NCBI RefSeq assembly: GCF_000092405.1
Contig: NC_014220.1
Span: forward strand, 1,426,001 to 1,490,000
Length of the DNA stretch: 64,000 nucleotides
Source: Syntrophothermus lipocalidus DSM 12680
GTDB taxonomy: Bacteria; Bacillota; Syntrophomonadia; Syntrophomonadales; Syntrophothermaceae
Reading direction: 5' to 3'
Under the pieces are notes generated by a model. The model searched no databases, was not told where the DNA came from, and saw only the letters and a list, made by a program, of their open reading frames with translations. Of the stretch, positions 1-7,816 are shown piece after piece; the stretch's first letter is position 1; every line of letters begins with the position of its first letter. The position numbers and the translations under genes are program-made.

Positions 1-1449
1 TCGCGGGTGGTGCTCTTCAAGCACTTGTCCGTTTCGGTCCAACACCTTGATGATGGCTACCGGTTCAGCCCTAACGCCGCCGTTGGCAAAAGCGGTGAGA
101 GCCGACGCCATCTCCAAAGGGGTTACTTCAGATGTGCCGAGAGCCAGCGAAAGCACGGGTCTGATCTTACCGCTGAAACCGAATTTCTTCGCCCATTCTG
201 CAAATCGTTTCGGGCCAACGCTGTTGTTCAGTTTGACCGATACCACGTTATCCGACACCATTATGGCTTCTTTTAGAGTGAAGTCCCGGTAGTGGTAGGG
301 CTGGTCGCCATAGTCAGTTGGCCGGTATACCGTACCGTCAGGCTGTGGAAATTCGACCCAATCGCAGGTAAAGGTAGAGGCCGCAGTGTACCCCTCTTCT
401 ATGGCCAGCGAATACAAAAATGGCTTGAAAGCGGAACCGGGCTGTCGGTAAGCGTTGATGGCCCGGTTAAACTGGCTCTGAGCAAAATCCCTCCCCCCTA
501 TCATGGCCTTTATATACCCTGACCTGGCGTCAACCGCCACCAAAGCCGCCTGTAGGTCCTTGTCTTTATCTTTCATGGTGTCGTCATAGGCTTCTTGCGC
601 CGCTTCCTGCATATCCAGGTCTAAACCAGTGTATATCTTCAGCCCGCCCTGGTAAACCATGCGGGCCCCGTACTTCTTGACCAGGTAATCTATAACCATG
701 TCGGCAAAATAAGGGGCATCCCCTTTGATGAACCTGGCCCTGCGGTACTGAAGTGGTTGGCGTAGAGCTCGTTTCGCCTCCTCCTCGCTTATCTTTCCTT
801 CTTCAACCATGCGCTCGAGAACGACCGATTGCCTGGATTTAGCGGCTTCAGGGTTTACAAACGGGTTGAAACGGCTGGGACGAGCAGGTATCCCTGCTAA
901 AAGTGCGCTTTCAGCCAGGGTCAGGTCCGACGCCGATTTCGCAAAATAGGTACGGGCGGCGGCCTCCACCCCGTACGCCCCGTTGCCGAAATAAATGGTG
1001 TTGAGGTACATTTCCAGTATCTCATCCTTCGTGTACTGCTTCTCCAGTAAAAAAGTGTAATAGAGCTCCTTTATCTTCCGGGTTAAGGTCCTCTCCTGGG
1101 TCAAGAAGAGGTTCTTCGCGGTCTGCTGGGTTATGGTGCTACCTCCTTCTACCACCCGCAATTCACGCAAATCAACGAGCAAAGCACGCAGGACCCCCCC
1201 TAGATCAATACCGTGGTGCCGGTAAAAGTTCTTGTCCTCGACCGCGATAAACGCGTCAATCAGGTAGGGGGACACCTGATTCAACCCCACGCTGATGCGG
1301 TTTTGTTGGTATATCCCTTTTACTTCTCTCCCATTAATGTCATAGATTATAGACATCTGAGGAACGTTAAGCTCAGGCAGTTTCCATGTAAAACCGGCAC
1401 TCAGCACCACACTCAGAACCATCACGAGCCATAGCGTAATCTTCCGCAC
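1..1449 (-). CDS. Class A penicillin-binding protein (PBP1A type), 3' end cut by window edge
   Basis: Bifunctional peptidoglycan synthase: a GT51 transglycosylase polymerises glycan strands and a transpeptidase cross-links them outside the membrane. A short N-terminal membrane anchor (residues about 5-20) is followed by glycosyltransferase motifs EDKNFYRHHG (about 71-80) and GGSTITQQ (about 102-109), then EMYLNTIYFGNGAYGVE. The transpeptidase SxxK motif is in PGSAFKPF near residue 338 and an SDN motif near 397. The KTG box and C-terminus lie beyond base 1. I chose GTG at 1449, seven bases after GAGGTGG. It is the first gene of its strand here and faces away from corA. Confidence 0.93.
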   Translation of the reverse strand, partial: MRKITLWLVMVLSVVLSAGFTWKLPELNVPQMSIIYDINGREVKGIYQQNRISVGLNQVSPYLIDAFIAVEDKNFYRHHGIDLGGVLRALLVDLRELRVVEGGSTITQQTAKNLFLTQERTLTRKIKELYYTFLLEKQYTKDEILEMYLNTIYFGNGAYGVEAAARTYFAKSASDLTLAESALLAGIPARPSRFNPFVNPEAAKSRQSVVLERMVEEGKISEEEAKRALRQPLQYRRARFIKGDAPYFADMVIDYLVKKYGARMVYQGGLKIYTGLDLDMQEAAQEAYDDTMKDKDKDLQAALVAVDARSGYIKAMIGGRDFAQSQFNRAINAYRQPGSAFKPFLYSLAIEEGYTAASTFTCDWVEFPQPDGTVYRPTDYGDQPYHYRDFTLKEAIMVSDNVVSVKLNNSVGPKRFAEWAKKFGFSGKIRPVLSLALGTSEVTPLEMASALTAFANGGVRAEPVAIIKVLDRNGQVLEEHHPR

Positions 1450-1523
1450 CGTCAATCCACCTCATGCCTAATTTTCCCAGGAAGAAAAAACTCTATCCCT
1501 ACTGAATTAGCAGATGGGCCGTA

Positions 1524-1552
1524 TTGACAAGGCTACATGCCCGCCGTATATT
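1524..1552 (+). promoter_or_regulatory. Sigma-A type promoter for corA
   Basis: A consensus -35 TTGACA (1524-1529) is separated by 17 bases from -10 TATATT (1547-1552). It points at corA and implies a leader of about 160 bases before the TTG start at 1720. Confidence 0.7.
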
Positions 1553-1658
1553 GGTTATGGGCTAAGACTATTCTCGACAGCAAAGGGCGGTGGTAAGATG
1601 GATCCCATACCCTGGCGAAAATGTGCACAGCTTTATACCATCCTCAATCTACAAACCA

Positions 1659-1697
1659 GGAGGGTCGCGTTTTACCACCTCGTGAGCCGGACCCTCC
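1659..1697 (+). promoter_or_regulatory. Leader hairpin upstream of corA
   Basis: GGAGGGTC (1659-1666) pairs perfectly with GACCCTCC (1690-1697) in the long corA leader and ends just before the Shine-Dalgarno AGAAAGGAGG (1701-1710). There is no following T-run, so it is not a standard terminator. Control of translation or mRNA folding is inferred. I could not recognise the known M-box magnesium riboswitch consensus. Confidence 0.4.
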
Positions 1698-1719
1698 GAT
1701 AGAAAGGAGGGGTACCCCT

Positions 1720-2700
1720 TTGATCAAGACCTACTTTTATAACCACGCCGAGAATGCTATGTACCATGACGTCGACTTGGCAGATAAAGATGCCCTGCTC
1801 AGTTCCCCATGTAACCTGTTATGGATAGATATCTATGACTGCACCGAAGAAGAGCTTAAGTATGTGGGCCAGGTTTTTAACTTTCACCCCCTGGCCATTG
1901 AAGACTGCTTGCAGGAAAACCCTCGGGCCAAAATCGACCGCTACGACGATTACAGCTTTTTTGTTTTTCATGCCCTCCGCTACTATGAAGAAGCGAGTGA
2001 CGACGAAGAAGAAATAGCCAGCATCGAACTCGACGTCTTTTTAGGCCCGAACTATATAGTAACCATACATCCGGTAGCTCTATGGGCAGTTGGTAAGGTA
2101 GCGCGCGTTTCCCGGTACAGCGCTGAGTTCATGAATCGAGGTCCTGATTACCTTTTGTACAGCATAATTGACAACATCGTAGACGATTATTTTCCTATCA
2201 TCGAACGACTGGCCGACCGTATCGATGAATTGGAAGACGATATATTCACCAGTGCTCATCACGAAATAAACGAAGAAATGCTAGCATTGCGCCGTACCAT
2301 ACTCCTTATGCGCAAGGTTCTTCTGCCACAGAGAAGACTGTTCGCCAATATGCATGGACGTTACCCATTTATTATCCGCGAAGAGAACAAACCTTATTAT
2401 CTGGACGTAATAGACCACCTAGACCGTATTTTGGACTCGGTTGACACTTTCCGCGACCTGGTCACGAGCTCGATGGAAATTTATTACTCTATCGTCAACA
2501 CGCGTACCAACGAGGTCATGAGGGTCTTGACTATCGTATCTACAATCATGATCCCCTTGACTTTCATCACCGGCTTGTACGGGATGAACGTCCACATACC
2601 TCTTCAAGACAATCCCATGTATTTCTGGCACATCCTCGGAGGCATGGGGTTGCTGGCCGGGTTTATGTTGTTTATTTTCCGGCGGAATCGTTGGATATAA
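1720..2700 (+). CDS. corA: CorA family Mg2+/Co2+ transporter
   Basis: Membrane channel for divalent metal uptake, working as a pentamer. The soluble N-terminal domain is rich in acidic residues. The C-terminus has two membrane helices separated by the family signature YGMN (in GLYGMNVHIP), and ends in a basic tail FRRNRWI. Length 326 aa is normal for CorA. The reading frame is open further upstream, but the TTG at 1720 lies nine bases after AGAAAGGAGG and gives a normal N-terminus, so I prefer it. A long structured leader precedes it and a perfect hairpin terminator follows. Confidence 0.93.
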   Translation: MIKTYFYNHAENAMYHDVDLADKDALLSSPCNLLWIDIYDCTEEELKYVGQVFNFHPLAIEDCLQENPRAKIDRYDDYSFFVFHALRYYEEASDDEEEIASIELDVFLGPNYIVTIHPVALWAVGKVARVSRYSAEFMNRGPDYLLYSIIDNIVDDYFPIIERLADRIDELEDDIFTSAHHEINEEMLALRRTILLMRKVLLPQRRLFANMHGRYPFIIREENKPYYLDVIDHLDRILDSVDTFRDLVTSSMEIYYSIVNTRTNEVMRVLTIVSTIMIPLTFITGLYGMNVHIPLQDNPMYFWHILGGMGLLAGFMLFIFRRNRWI

Positions 2701-2703
2701 ACG

Positions 2704-2743
2704 AAAAAGGGTTCCGGAACGCGAGATGTCCAGAACCCTTTTT
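2704..2743. terminator. Bidirectional terminator between corA and the convergent reductase gene
   Basis: A perfect 11-bp stem AAAAAGGGTTC/GAACCCTTTTT with an 18-base loop starts four bases after the corA stop. The A-run and T-run at its two ends suit termination in both directions; the gene ending at 2791 converges on it. Confidence 0.85.
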
Positions 2744-2790
2744 CTTGCGCTTTATTCCTGGGCACTATCTGCCAAACCCGGCTCAGTCCG

Positions 2791-4722
2791 CTATAACCTT
2801 CTAGCCAGGGTCTCGGCTTCAAAGATGGCAGCAGCTATGTTTCGCGGCTTAACCGCATCCCCGATAACATAAACTTCGGGCACCGAAGTACGGAGCATGC
2901 TACTTAACGGGTTGTATGGTTCGAGCCCCACGGCTAGTACCACCAGTTCAGCCTCAATATCAAAGATCCTGCCGCAAGAATCCCGGGCTCTTACGATGTC
3001 TCCTTTCACTTCAACCACAACGCACCCGGTAACCTTCTCTACGCCCGCTGCATCCAGACCGTCCAGTAAATCCCGCCGGCTCATGGGATTAAGGCCTTGA
3101 GCCAGCTTTTCACCAGCTTCTAATACTATTACCCGGTTCTTGTGCCTGGCGAGGTACAAAGCGGTTTCGCACCCTATAGCCCCGCCGCCAACAACAGCCA
3201 CTCGCCTGTTTCTGACCAGTTCACCACTGGCCAAAACCTCCACAGCCTGGACCACATTCTCCCCTGGGGCCAACCCGGGGCACGGCCTTGGAACTGACCC
3301 CGTGGCTACCACCGCTATTTCGGGCTGAAGCTGGTTGAGCAGTTTGGGAGTAACCCTCTGCCCTAACCTGATGTCTATCCCGCGTCTCTTTAACTCGCCC
3401 ACCAAGTAGTCCCTAAACTCGGCCAATCGCCTTTTGTGAGGAACCCGCGAAGCCGGAGTCAACATCCCTCCCAATTCTTGCTTGGCTTCTATCAAAGTGA
3501 CCCGATGCCCCTTGGCCGCCAATAAGGCGGCAGCCGCCATGCCTGCGGGTCCGCCGCCGGCCACTACCACCCTTCTCGGGCATGAGGTTTGTGTTGGGCG
3601 GTTCAGCCATGTTTCTCGCCCTATGTAGGGGTTGACTGTACAGGTGACGGCAAGGTGATAGAAAGACTGGGCAATACAGGTGTTGCAGGACAGGCACGGC
3701 CTTATCCGGTCGCTTTGTTGTAACCTAGCCTTAGTCAACCACTCTCCGTCAGCCAGCTGGCCTCGCCCGATGAACACGTAGTCAACCCAGCCTTCTCGCA
3801 GGACCTGCTCGGCGTATTCAGGGTGACGTATCACACCCCCTCCCACCACCGGAACCGATACCGCCTTCTTTACCTTGGCCGCCAAGCGCATCCTCCAGCC
3901 TTCCGGAAAGGAGGCCGGTTCAACCGTGGTGAGCCCCGATTCGTGGGTACCCCCGGTGACGGAAAGGTAATCGGACCCCGCCGATTCCAAGAGTTGCGCC
4001 AAATAAACCCCTTCGTCCGGCTCGATGCCCCCGGGAACGAAATCCGCGACGTTAAAGCGAACCCCAACTACCAGTCCGGGGCATGCGGCCTTTATCCCAT
4101 CCACTATTTCCATAATCAAACGCGCCCTGCCGGTGGCATCCCTTCCGTACCGGTCCTGGCGACGGTTAGTGTGCGGTGAAAGAAACTGTCCCAGAAGATA
4201 CCCGTGCCCTGCATGGATCTCGACCCCGTCAAACCCCGCTTGTACCGCTAACCCGGCCGCTTTTATAAACTTGTCCTTTATGAGTTCAATATCTTCCAGG
4301 CTCATCTCCCTACAGATGTACCTTGATGACCGGTCAGGAACCGCGGACGGTGATAAGGGAGTCTGCCCTTCCGTCGCCAGCAGAGTGGTCTGCCGCCCGG
4401 CATGGTGCAATTGAATGAAAGCGCAAGGCCCCCAGCTCTTTATCCTTTCGGCCAGCCGCCTCAAACCCGGCAGAAATCGCGGATGATCGATACGAAGCTG
4501 GTTTAAGGCCGCTTTCCCAGTAGGAGCATCAACGCACGCAATCTCTACCACCACTACTCCAGGCTGGCTGCGGGCCCGAGCATTGTAATAAGCGAGCATC
4601 TCGGGGCTAACCTCCCCTGTTACACCAGCCAAACCGCTGATCATCGCCGGCAGAAATACCCGGTTGCTGACGGCCAGGCTACCGATTAACCCGGACCGGA
4701 ACAAATACTTTAACCCCGTCAT
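2791..4722 (-). CDS. Old Yellow Enzyme-type NADH:flavin oxidoreductase with Fe-S cluster (dienoyl-CoA/enoate reductase family)
   Basis: A 643-aa flavoprotein with the layout of 2,4-dienoyl-CoA reductase, enoate reductase and BaiCD proteins. The N-terminal FMN-binding TIM barrel (about 1-330) contains HHAGRQ and HAGHGYLLGQFLSP. A cysteine cluster follows (CLSCNTC, then a fourth Cys 12 residues later) for one [4Fe-4S] centre. Next come an FAD motif GGGPAGMAAAALLAAKG and an NAD motif VGGGAIGCETALYLARH. It reduces alkene or enone substrates with NADH; the actual substrate is unknown. ATG 4722 follows AGGTGAGG. The gene stands alone, convergent with corA. Cytoplasmic, no signal peptide. Confidence 0.9.
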   Translation of the reverse strand: MTGLKYLFRSGLIGSLAVSNRVFLPAMISGLAGVTGEVSPEMLAYYNARARSQPGVVVVEIACVDAPTGKAALNQLRIDHPRFLPGLRRLAERIKSWGPCAFIQLHHAGRQTTLLATEGQTPLSPSAVPDRSSRYICREMSLEDIELIKDKFIKAAGLAVQAGFDGVEIHAGHGYLLGQFLSPHTNRRQDRYGRDATGRARLIMEIVDGIKAACPGLVVGVRFNVADFVPGGIEPDEGVYLAQLLESAGSDYLSVTGGTHESGLTTVEPASFPEGWRMRLAAKVKKAVSVPVVGGGVIRHPEYAEQVLREGWVDYVFIGRGQLADGEWLTKARLQQSDRIRPCLSCNTCIAQSFYHLAVTCTVNPYIGRETWLNRPTQTSCPRRVVVAGGGPAGMAAAALLAAKGHRVTLIEAKQELGGMLTPASRVPHKRRLAEFRDYLVGELKRRGIDIRLGQRVTPKLLNQLQPEIAVVATGSVPRPCPGLAPGENVVQAVEVLASGELVRNRRVAVVGGGAIGCETALYLARHKNRVIVLEAGEKLAQGLNPMSRRDLLDGLDAAGVEKVTGCVVVEVKGDIVRARDSCGRIFDIEAELVVLAVGLEPYNPLSSMLRTSVPEVYVIGDAVKPRNIAAAIFEAETLARRL

Positions 4723-4786
4723 ATCCTCACCTGCCCTAGACTTTACCCTACCCCCCTCAATACCTTCGAAACAGTTGGCATTAATG

Positions 4787-4922
4787 TGGTATAATCAAAC
4801 CATGACATCGGCTCTCGGTCGTCTTCCGGAGCCTGTCCTAAGCAGCTTGCACCGGCCTGTAGTTTAAAAACGGCGGGTATTGCAAGCAGCCCGTTTCTGG
4901 CCGGAAATGCCAGCGAGCGGGC
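4787..4922 (+). promoter_or_regulatory. Extended -10 promoter and structured leader of the small KOW-like gene
   Basis: TGGTATAAT (4787-4795) is an extended -10 element with no clear -35. The leader of about 150 bases contains a two-part hairpin: GCCCG (4889-4893) pairs with CGGGC (4918-4922) and TGGC pairs with GCCA inside it. The hairpin stops shortly before the Shine-Dalgarno GAAGGGAG. Pattern evidence only. Confidence 0.45.
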
Positions 4923-4948
4923 TTTCATGAAAGAAGGGAGAATTAACC

Positions 4949-5173
4949 ATGGATCTAGGTGACCTGGTGGTGGTCAGCAAATCCGGACACCCTTTCAACG
5001 GCCTGAGCGGAAAGATCGTTGGCAGAAGGGGCAATTACACCCCTGACGACCCTATATTTTTAGTATTCATCAAGAACCGGGCCCGCAGCTTCCTCATACC
5101 CCAATCCATGCTGCGCTTGATGGAGCCATCAGAAATCGAGGTTACCAAAAACATCGCCGACTGGCCATTCTAG
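4949..5173 (+). CDS. Small KOW/SH3-like protein of unknown function
   Basis: A 74-aa protein with no signal peptide or membrane segment. The opening LGDLVVVSKSGHPFNGLSGK followed by IVGRRGNY resembles the loop and strand pattern of KOW or SH3-like barrels that bind RNA or proteins, but I do not recognise a named family. ATG 4949 has GAAGGGAG about nine bases upstream. It is transcribed alone, after a long structured leader and away from its upstream neighbour. Function unassigned. Confidence 0.6.
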   Translation: MDLGDLVVVSKSGHPFNGLSGKIVGRRGNYTPDDPIFLVFIKNRARSFLIPQSMLRLMEPSEIEVTKNIADWPF

Positions 5174-5252
5174 AAATCAGCCGCCGATTAACGCAGGTTT
5201 ATGCTTTGATCAATGTCTCTGTGTTTTTCAACCGGTTACAGTATATCGACGT

Positions 5253-6620
5253 CTATGGCAATGATTCCTCAATCAAGCACACGTGGGTTTTATCCTTGAT
5301 CGCCAGGTAGCGAAACCGCGTGGGGGAATCGAACACGATACCACGTCCCTTTGTGGTAAACCCCACTGCATACTCTGGACCAGGTGCCCCGTCAACCGCA
5401 ACATACTGCCTGTGCCCGTCTTGGGCTGCCCATACCAGGTGGCTGCTGTCAGGGCTGAAAACCAGGCTCTCTCCAGTAACCGCATCATACCCGGCTATTT
5501 CGTCGTGATCCACTACTATCACGATTTTCTCTCCCTTTTGCGCGGCGTAGGCTAAATGTTTACTGTCAGGGCTAAAGATCAAGCTTCCCCTCAGTATACC
5601 GTCATAAGCAGGTCCTTCCTTACCATCGAGGATTACCAGCCATTTATCTTGTTTTTTGACCGCAAAAGCGAGGTGTCGGCTGTCGGCACTGAAGACCATG
5701 GTCTCTCCGCCTATGCCCTGATACCTTCCTATCTCCGCACCATCGACGACCGTTACTATTTCGAATCCTTCCTGGGCTGCATAAGCGAGATGTTGGCTAT
5801 CGGGACTAAAAGTCAAGCTGTCACCTGCTACCGCGTCATAATACTTTTGTTCCACCCCGTCCAGGACAACCAGCTGTTTGTTGCCGGGCCAGGGAGCATA
5901 CCTGCCATCCAACATGACCCGTTTACTGCCGATCAGAGCCGCGTAGGCCAGGTGCTGGCTGTCGGGGCTGAAAACGAGCGAACTCCCGCCGATGGCGTTG
6001 TATAGAGACTGCGACCTCCCATCTACCCACACTGACCACTTGTTGTCAAACTGGGCAGCGCAAGCAATCCGAGCGCTGTTGGGACTAAAAAGGACCGTGC
6101 CCATCGCGACCCCGTCACAGACCAGTTTTTCTCGGCCATCGACTACCAACCGCCATTCTTCATCAACGGCAGCGGCATACGCTATCTTTTTACTGTCGGG
6201 ACTAAACACCAGGCTCCCCTGGAGAATCCCCTCATAATACTTTCTCGCTTTACCATCCACTACTATAAACTGTCCTTCATCTGCCTGAGCCGCAAAAGCA
6301 AGCCTGCGGCTGTCAGGGCTGAAAACCAGGCTGTTTTCCAGAATACCCTGGTAAACCTTTTTCTCCTTGCCGTCCACAACTACCGCCTGGCCATCTCCCC
6401 TTCTGACAACAAAGGCAGTTCTCTGGCTATCAGGGCTGAAAACAAGGCTACCCGAAATCACTTTTTCGGTAGTCTTGAGCTCCCTTTGATTAAGCATAAC
6501 CGTTTCCCGCCCGCTTCCTCCTGCAACAAAAGCTACACTTCTCCGATCTGGACTAATACATAATGAATGCAGCGGGTATCTGAGGCTGCACAAAAGCTTT
6601 TCCTCGTAGTTTCTATTCAC
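5253..6620 (-). CDS. Repeat beta-propeller (WD40/TolB-like) protein
   Basis: A 455-aa protein built almost wholly from about ten copies of a 35-45 residue unit. Each unit holds a core like SLVFSPDSQHLAYAA, then a variable strand, then a VVDG...YDGI element. An eleventh C-terminal copy is degenerate (GIVFDSPTRFRYLAI). Such repeats form TolB/WD40-type propellers used as binding platforms. There is no signal peptide or membrane helix, so it should be cytoplasmic. Start is GTG 6620 after GAGAGGGG. It is convergent with the KOW-like gene and diverges from the spore-coat pair. Ligand or partner unknown. Confidence 0.8.
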   Translation of the reverse strand: MNRNYEEKLLCSLRYPLHSLCISPDRRSVAFVAGGSGRETVMLNQRELKTTEKVISGSLVFSPDSQRTAFVVRRGDGQAVVVDGKEKKVYQGILENSLVFSPDSRRLAFAAQADEGQFIVVDGKARKYYEGILQGSLVFSPDSKKIAYAAAVDEEWRLVVDGREKLVCDGVAMGTVLFSPNSARIACAAQFDNKWSVWVDGRSQSLYNAIGGSSLVFSPDSQHLAYAALIGSKRVMLDGRYAPWPGNKQLVVLDGVEQKYYDAVAGDSLTFSPDSQHLAYAAQEGFEIVTVVDGAEIGRYQGIGGETMVFSADSRHLAFAVKKQDKWLVILDGKEGPAYDGILRGSLIFSPDSKHLAYAAQKGEKIVIVVDHDEIAGYDAVTGESLVFSPDSSHLVWAAQDGHRQYVAVDGAPGPEYAVGFTTKGRGIVFDSPTRFRYLAIKDKTHVCLIEESLP

Positions 6621-6741
6621 AGCAGTTCCCCTCTCTCCCTCACCGTTGCCGATACATTACCAAGCTTAAAGCAGACGAATATTTTCTATCTCAATGGAAA
6701 AACTACTGATGGTCAAAAAACGAAAGGAGGAATAAAAGTCG

Positions 6742-6930
6742 ATGACTCACCACCTTAATCAGATGGAACTACAAAACCTGCGAGAGCTCATCAGTGCCCA
6801 CGATACCGCATGTAAGAAACTAGAAACCTATGCCCAGCAATGCACTGATCCCGAGTTCAAGCAGATGTTCCAACAATCGTCCCAGTCGGCCCGCAATACC
6901 AAGCAAAAACTAGCTTCATTCTTGCAATAA
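6742..6930 (+). CDS. Small helical protein, probable spore coat-associated
   Basis: A 62-aa, Gln-rich, predicted all-helical protein (QMELQNLRELISAHDTACKK). It is 13 bases upstream of a coat-F protein and has a strong Shine-Dalgarno AAAGGAGG. Small proteins of this kind often accompany CotF-domain genes in spore formers. The role in the spore surface is inferred from that neighbour, not from a motif of its own. Confidence 0.65.
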   Translation: MTHHLNQMELQNLRELISAHDTACKKLETYAQQCTDPEFKQMFQQSSQSARNTKQKLASFLQ

Positions 6931-6943
6931 AGGAGATGAAACG

Positions 6944-7189
6944 ATGAAAGACAAAGACATGGTGAATGACGTTCTTTCTATGGTTAAGAGCAGCCTGTTA
7001 AACTATGAACGTGTCATCTCAGAAACCTCCAACCCCCAACTGAGGCAGACTATCCAGCAGATACGCAACTCTGACGAAGACTTTCAATACCGGCTGTACC
7101 AAGCAGCTGCCCAAAAAGGGTTCTACACCCCCGCCCAACCCGCCAGCATGCAGGATATCCAGCAGATACGCTCTCAAATCATGGTCTAG
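6944..7189 (+). CDS. Spore coat protein, CotF domain
   Basis: An 81-aa protein matching the coat-F pattern: a helix DVLSMVKSSLLNYERVISET, a second helix with NPQLRQTIQQIRN, and the motif YRLYQAAAQKGFY followed by Pro/Gln-rich residues. CotF-family proteins are deposited on the spore coat. Start ATG 6944 has AAAGGAGATG just upstream. It forms an operon with the preceding 62-aa gene and ends before a hairpin. Confidence 0.82.
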   Translation: MKDKDMVNDVLSMVKSSLLNYERVISETSNPQLRQTIQQIRNSDEDFQYRLYQAAAQKGFYTPAQPASMQDIQQIRSQIMV

Positions 7190-7220
7190 CCAACCGCAAA
7201 CAAATACATCCGTGAGGATA

Positions 7221-7245
7221 AAGGCTGACGATCACCGTCAGCCTT
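7221..7245. terminator. Hairpin between convergent coat and yyaC genes
   Basis: A perfect 10-bp stem AAGGCTGACG/CGTCAGCCTT with a 5-base loop. It overlaps the stop codon of the minus-strand gene ending at 7238. T-runs are weak on both sides, so termination may be partial. Confidence 0.55.
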
Positions 7246-7810
7246 CTTCACATCCTTCTTCGGGTGCGGCCCGCGCCAGCAACACTTCTTTCACGGCAAA
7301 TACAGACCTGCTTATGGTACGTGCTATGTAATACACGGGGGCAATGCTCCCTGACACCGTCTTTACGTAGCCTATTTCTTCGTCGTTGGCTGCGGCCACT
7401 ACGCCGGTTACAGCTACGCTACCTACAGCTGGCAAGCGTTTGTTTACCGCCTTGCCCGGGGTCAAGCTACCCAACCTAACTTGAATCACCCCGACTTCCT
7501 CCGGCTTTCCCAAAGAAGCATCGATGGCCACCTCAACCGCTCCCCGGTGACGATTGCGGATACTTCGCAAAGCTGTTATCATGTTCAGAGCGTGTATCGG
7601 CTCGTCCAAAGTGCCGTAAACCGCGAGTTCGGGTACTTTATCCTTAATCATGGTCCCTGCCATAGGTCCCAAACAATCGAGGATGTTCCTATTGGTACCT
7701 ATACATATGAACACGACTTCGCCTTCTTTCGGAAGACAGGTATCTAGAGCCTTCGCCAACTCCGAAACCGCCTCGGGTTCGAAGTACTTCTTCTTGAAGA
7801 CGACCGTCAT
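7238..7810 (-). CDS. yyaC: YyaC family spore protease (DUF1256)
   Basis: A 190-aa protein of the YyaC family, which resembles the germination protease GPR and is found in spore formers. Family features seen are VFICIGTNRNILDCLGPMAG, a GTLDEPIHALNM segment, and a later IDASLGKPEEVG. The acidic residues in these segments are candidate catalytic positions. ATG 7810 lies after GGAGGG that overlaps the end of hisC, six bases upstream. Expected to act in the forespore; no target is known from the sequence. Confidence 0.85.
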   Translation of the reverse strand: MTVVFKKKYFEPEAVSELAKALDTCLPKEGEVVFICIGTNRNILDCLGPMAGTMIKDKVPELAVYGTLDEPIHALNMITALRSIRNRHRGAVEVAIDASLGKPEEVGVIQVRLGSLTPGKAVNKRLPAVGSVAVTGVVAAANDEEIGYVKTVSGSIAPVYYIARTISRSVFAVKEVLLARAAPEEGCEEG

Positions 7811-7816
7811 GCAAGC

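Noticed and set aside
1451-1720. M-box magnesium riboswitch in the corA leader
   Set aside because: The gene and leader length would fit, but I could not find the conserved M-box segments, so I list only a hairpin.
5253-6620. Tandem repeat as a CRISPR-like array
   Set aside because: The repeats are coding, in frame, and of propeller type; spacers are not unique sequence.
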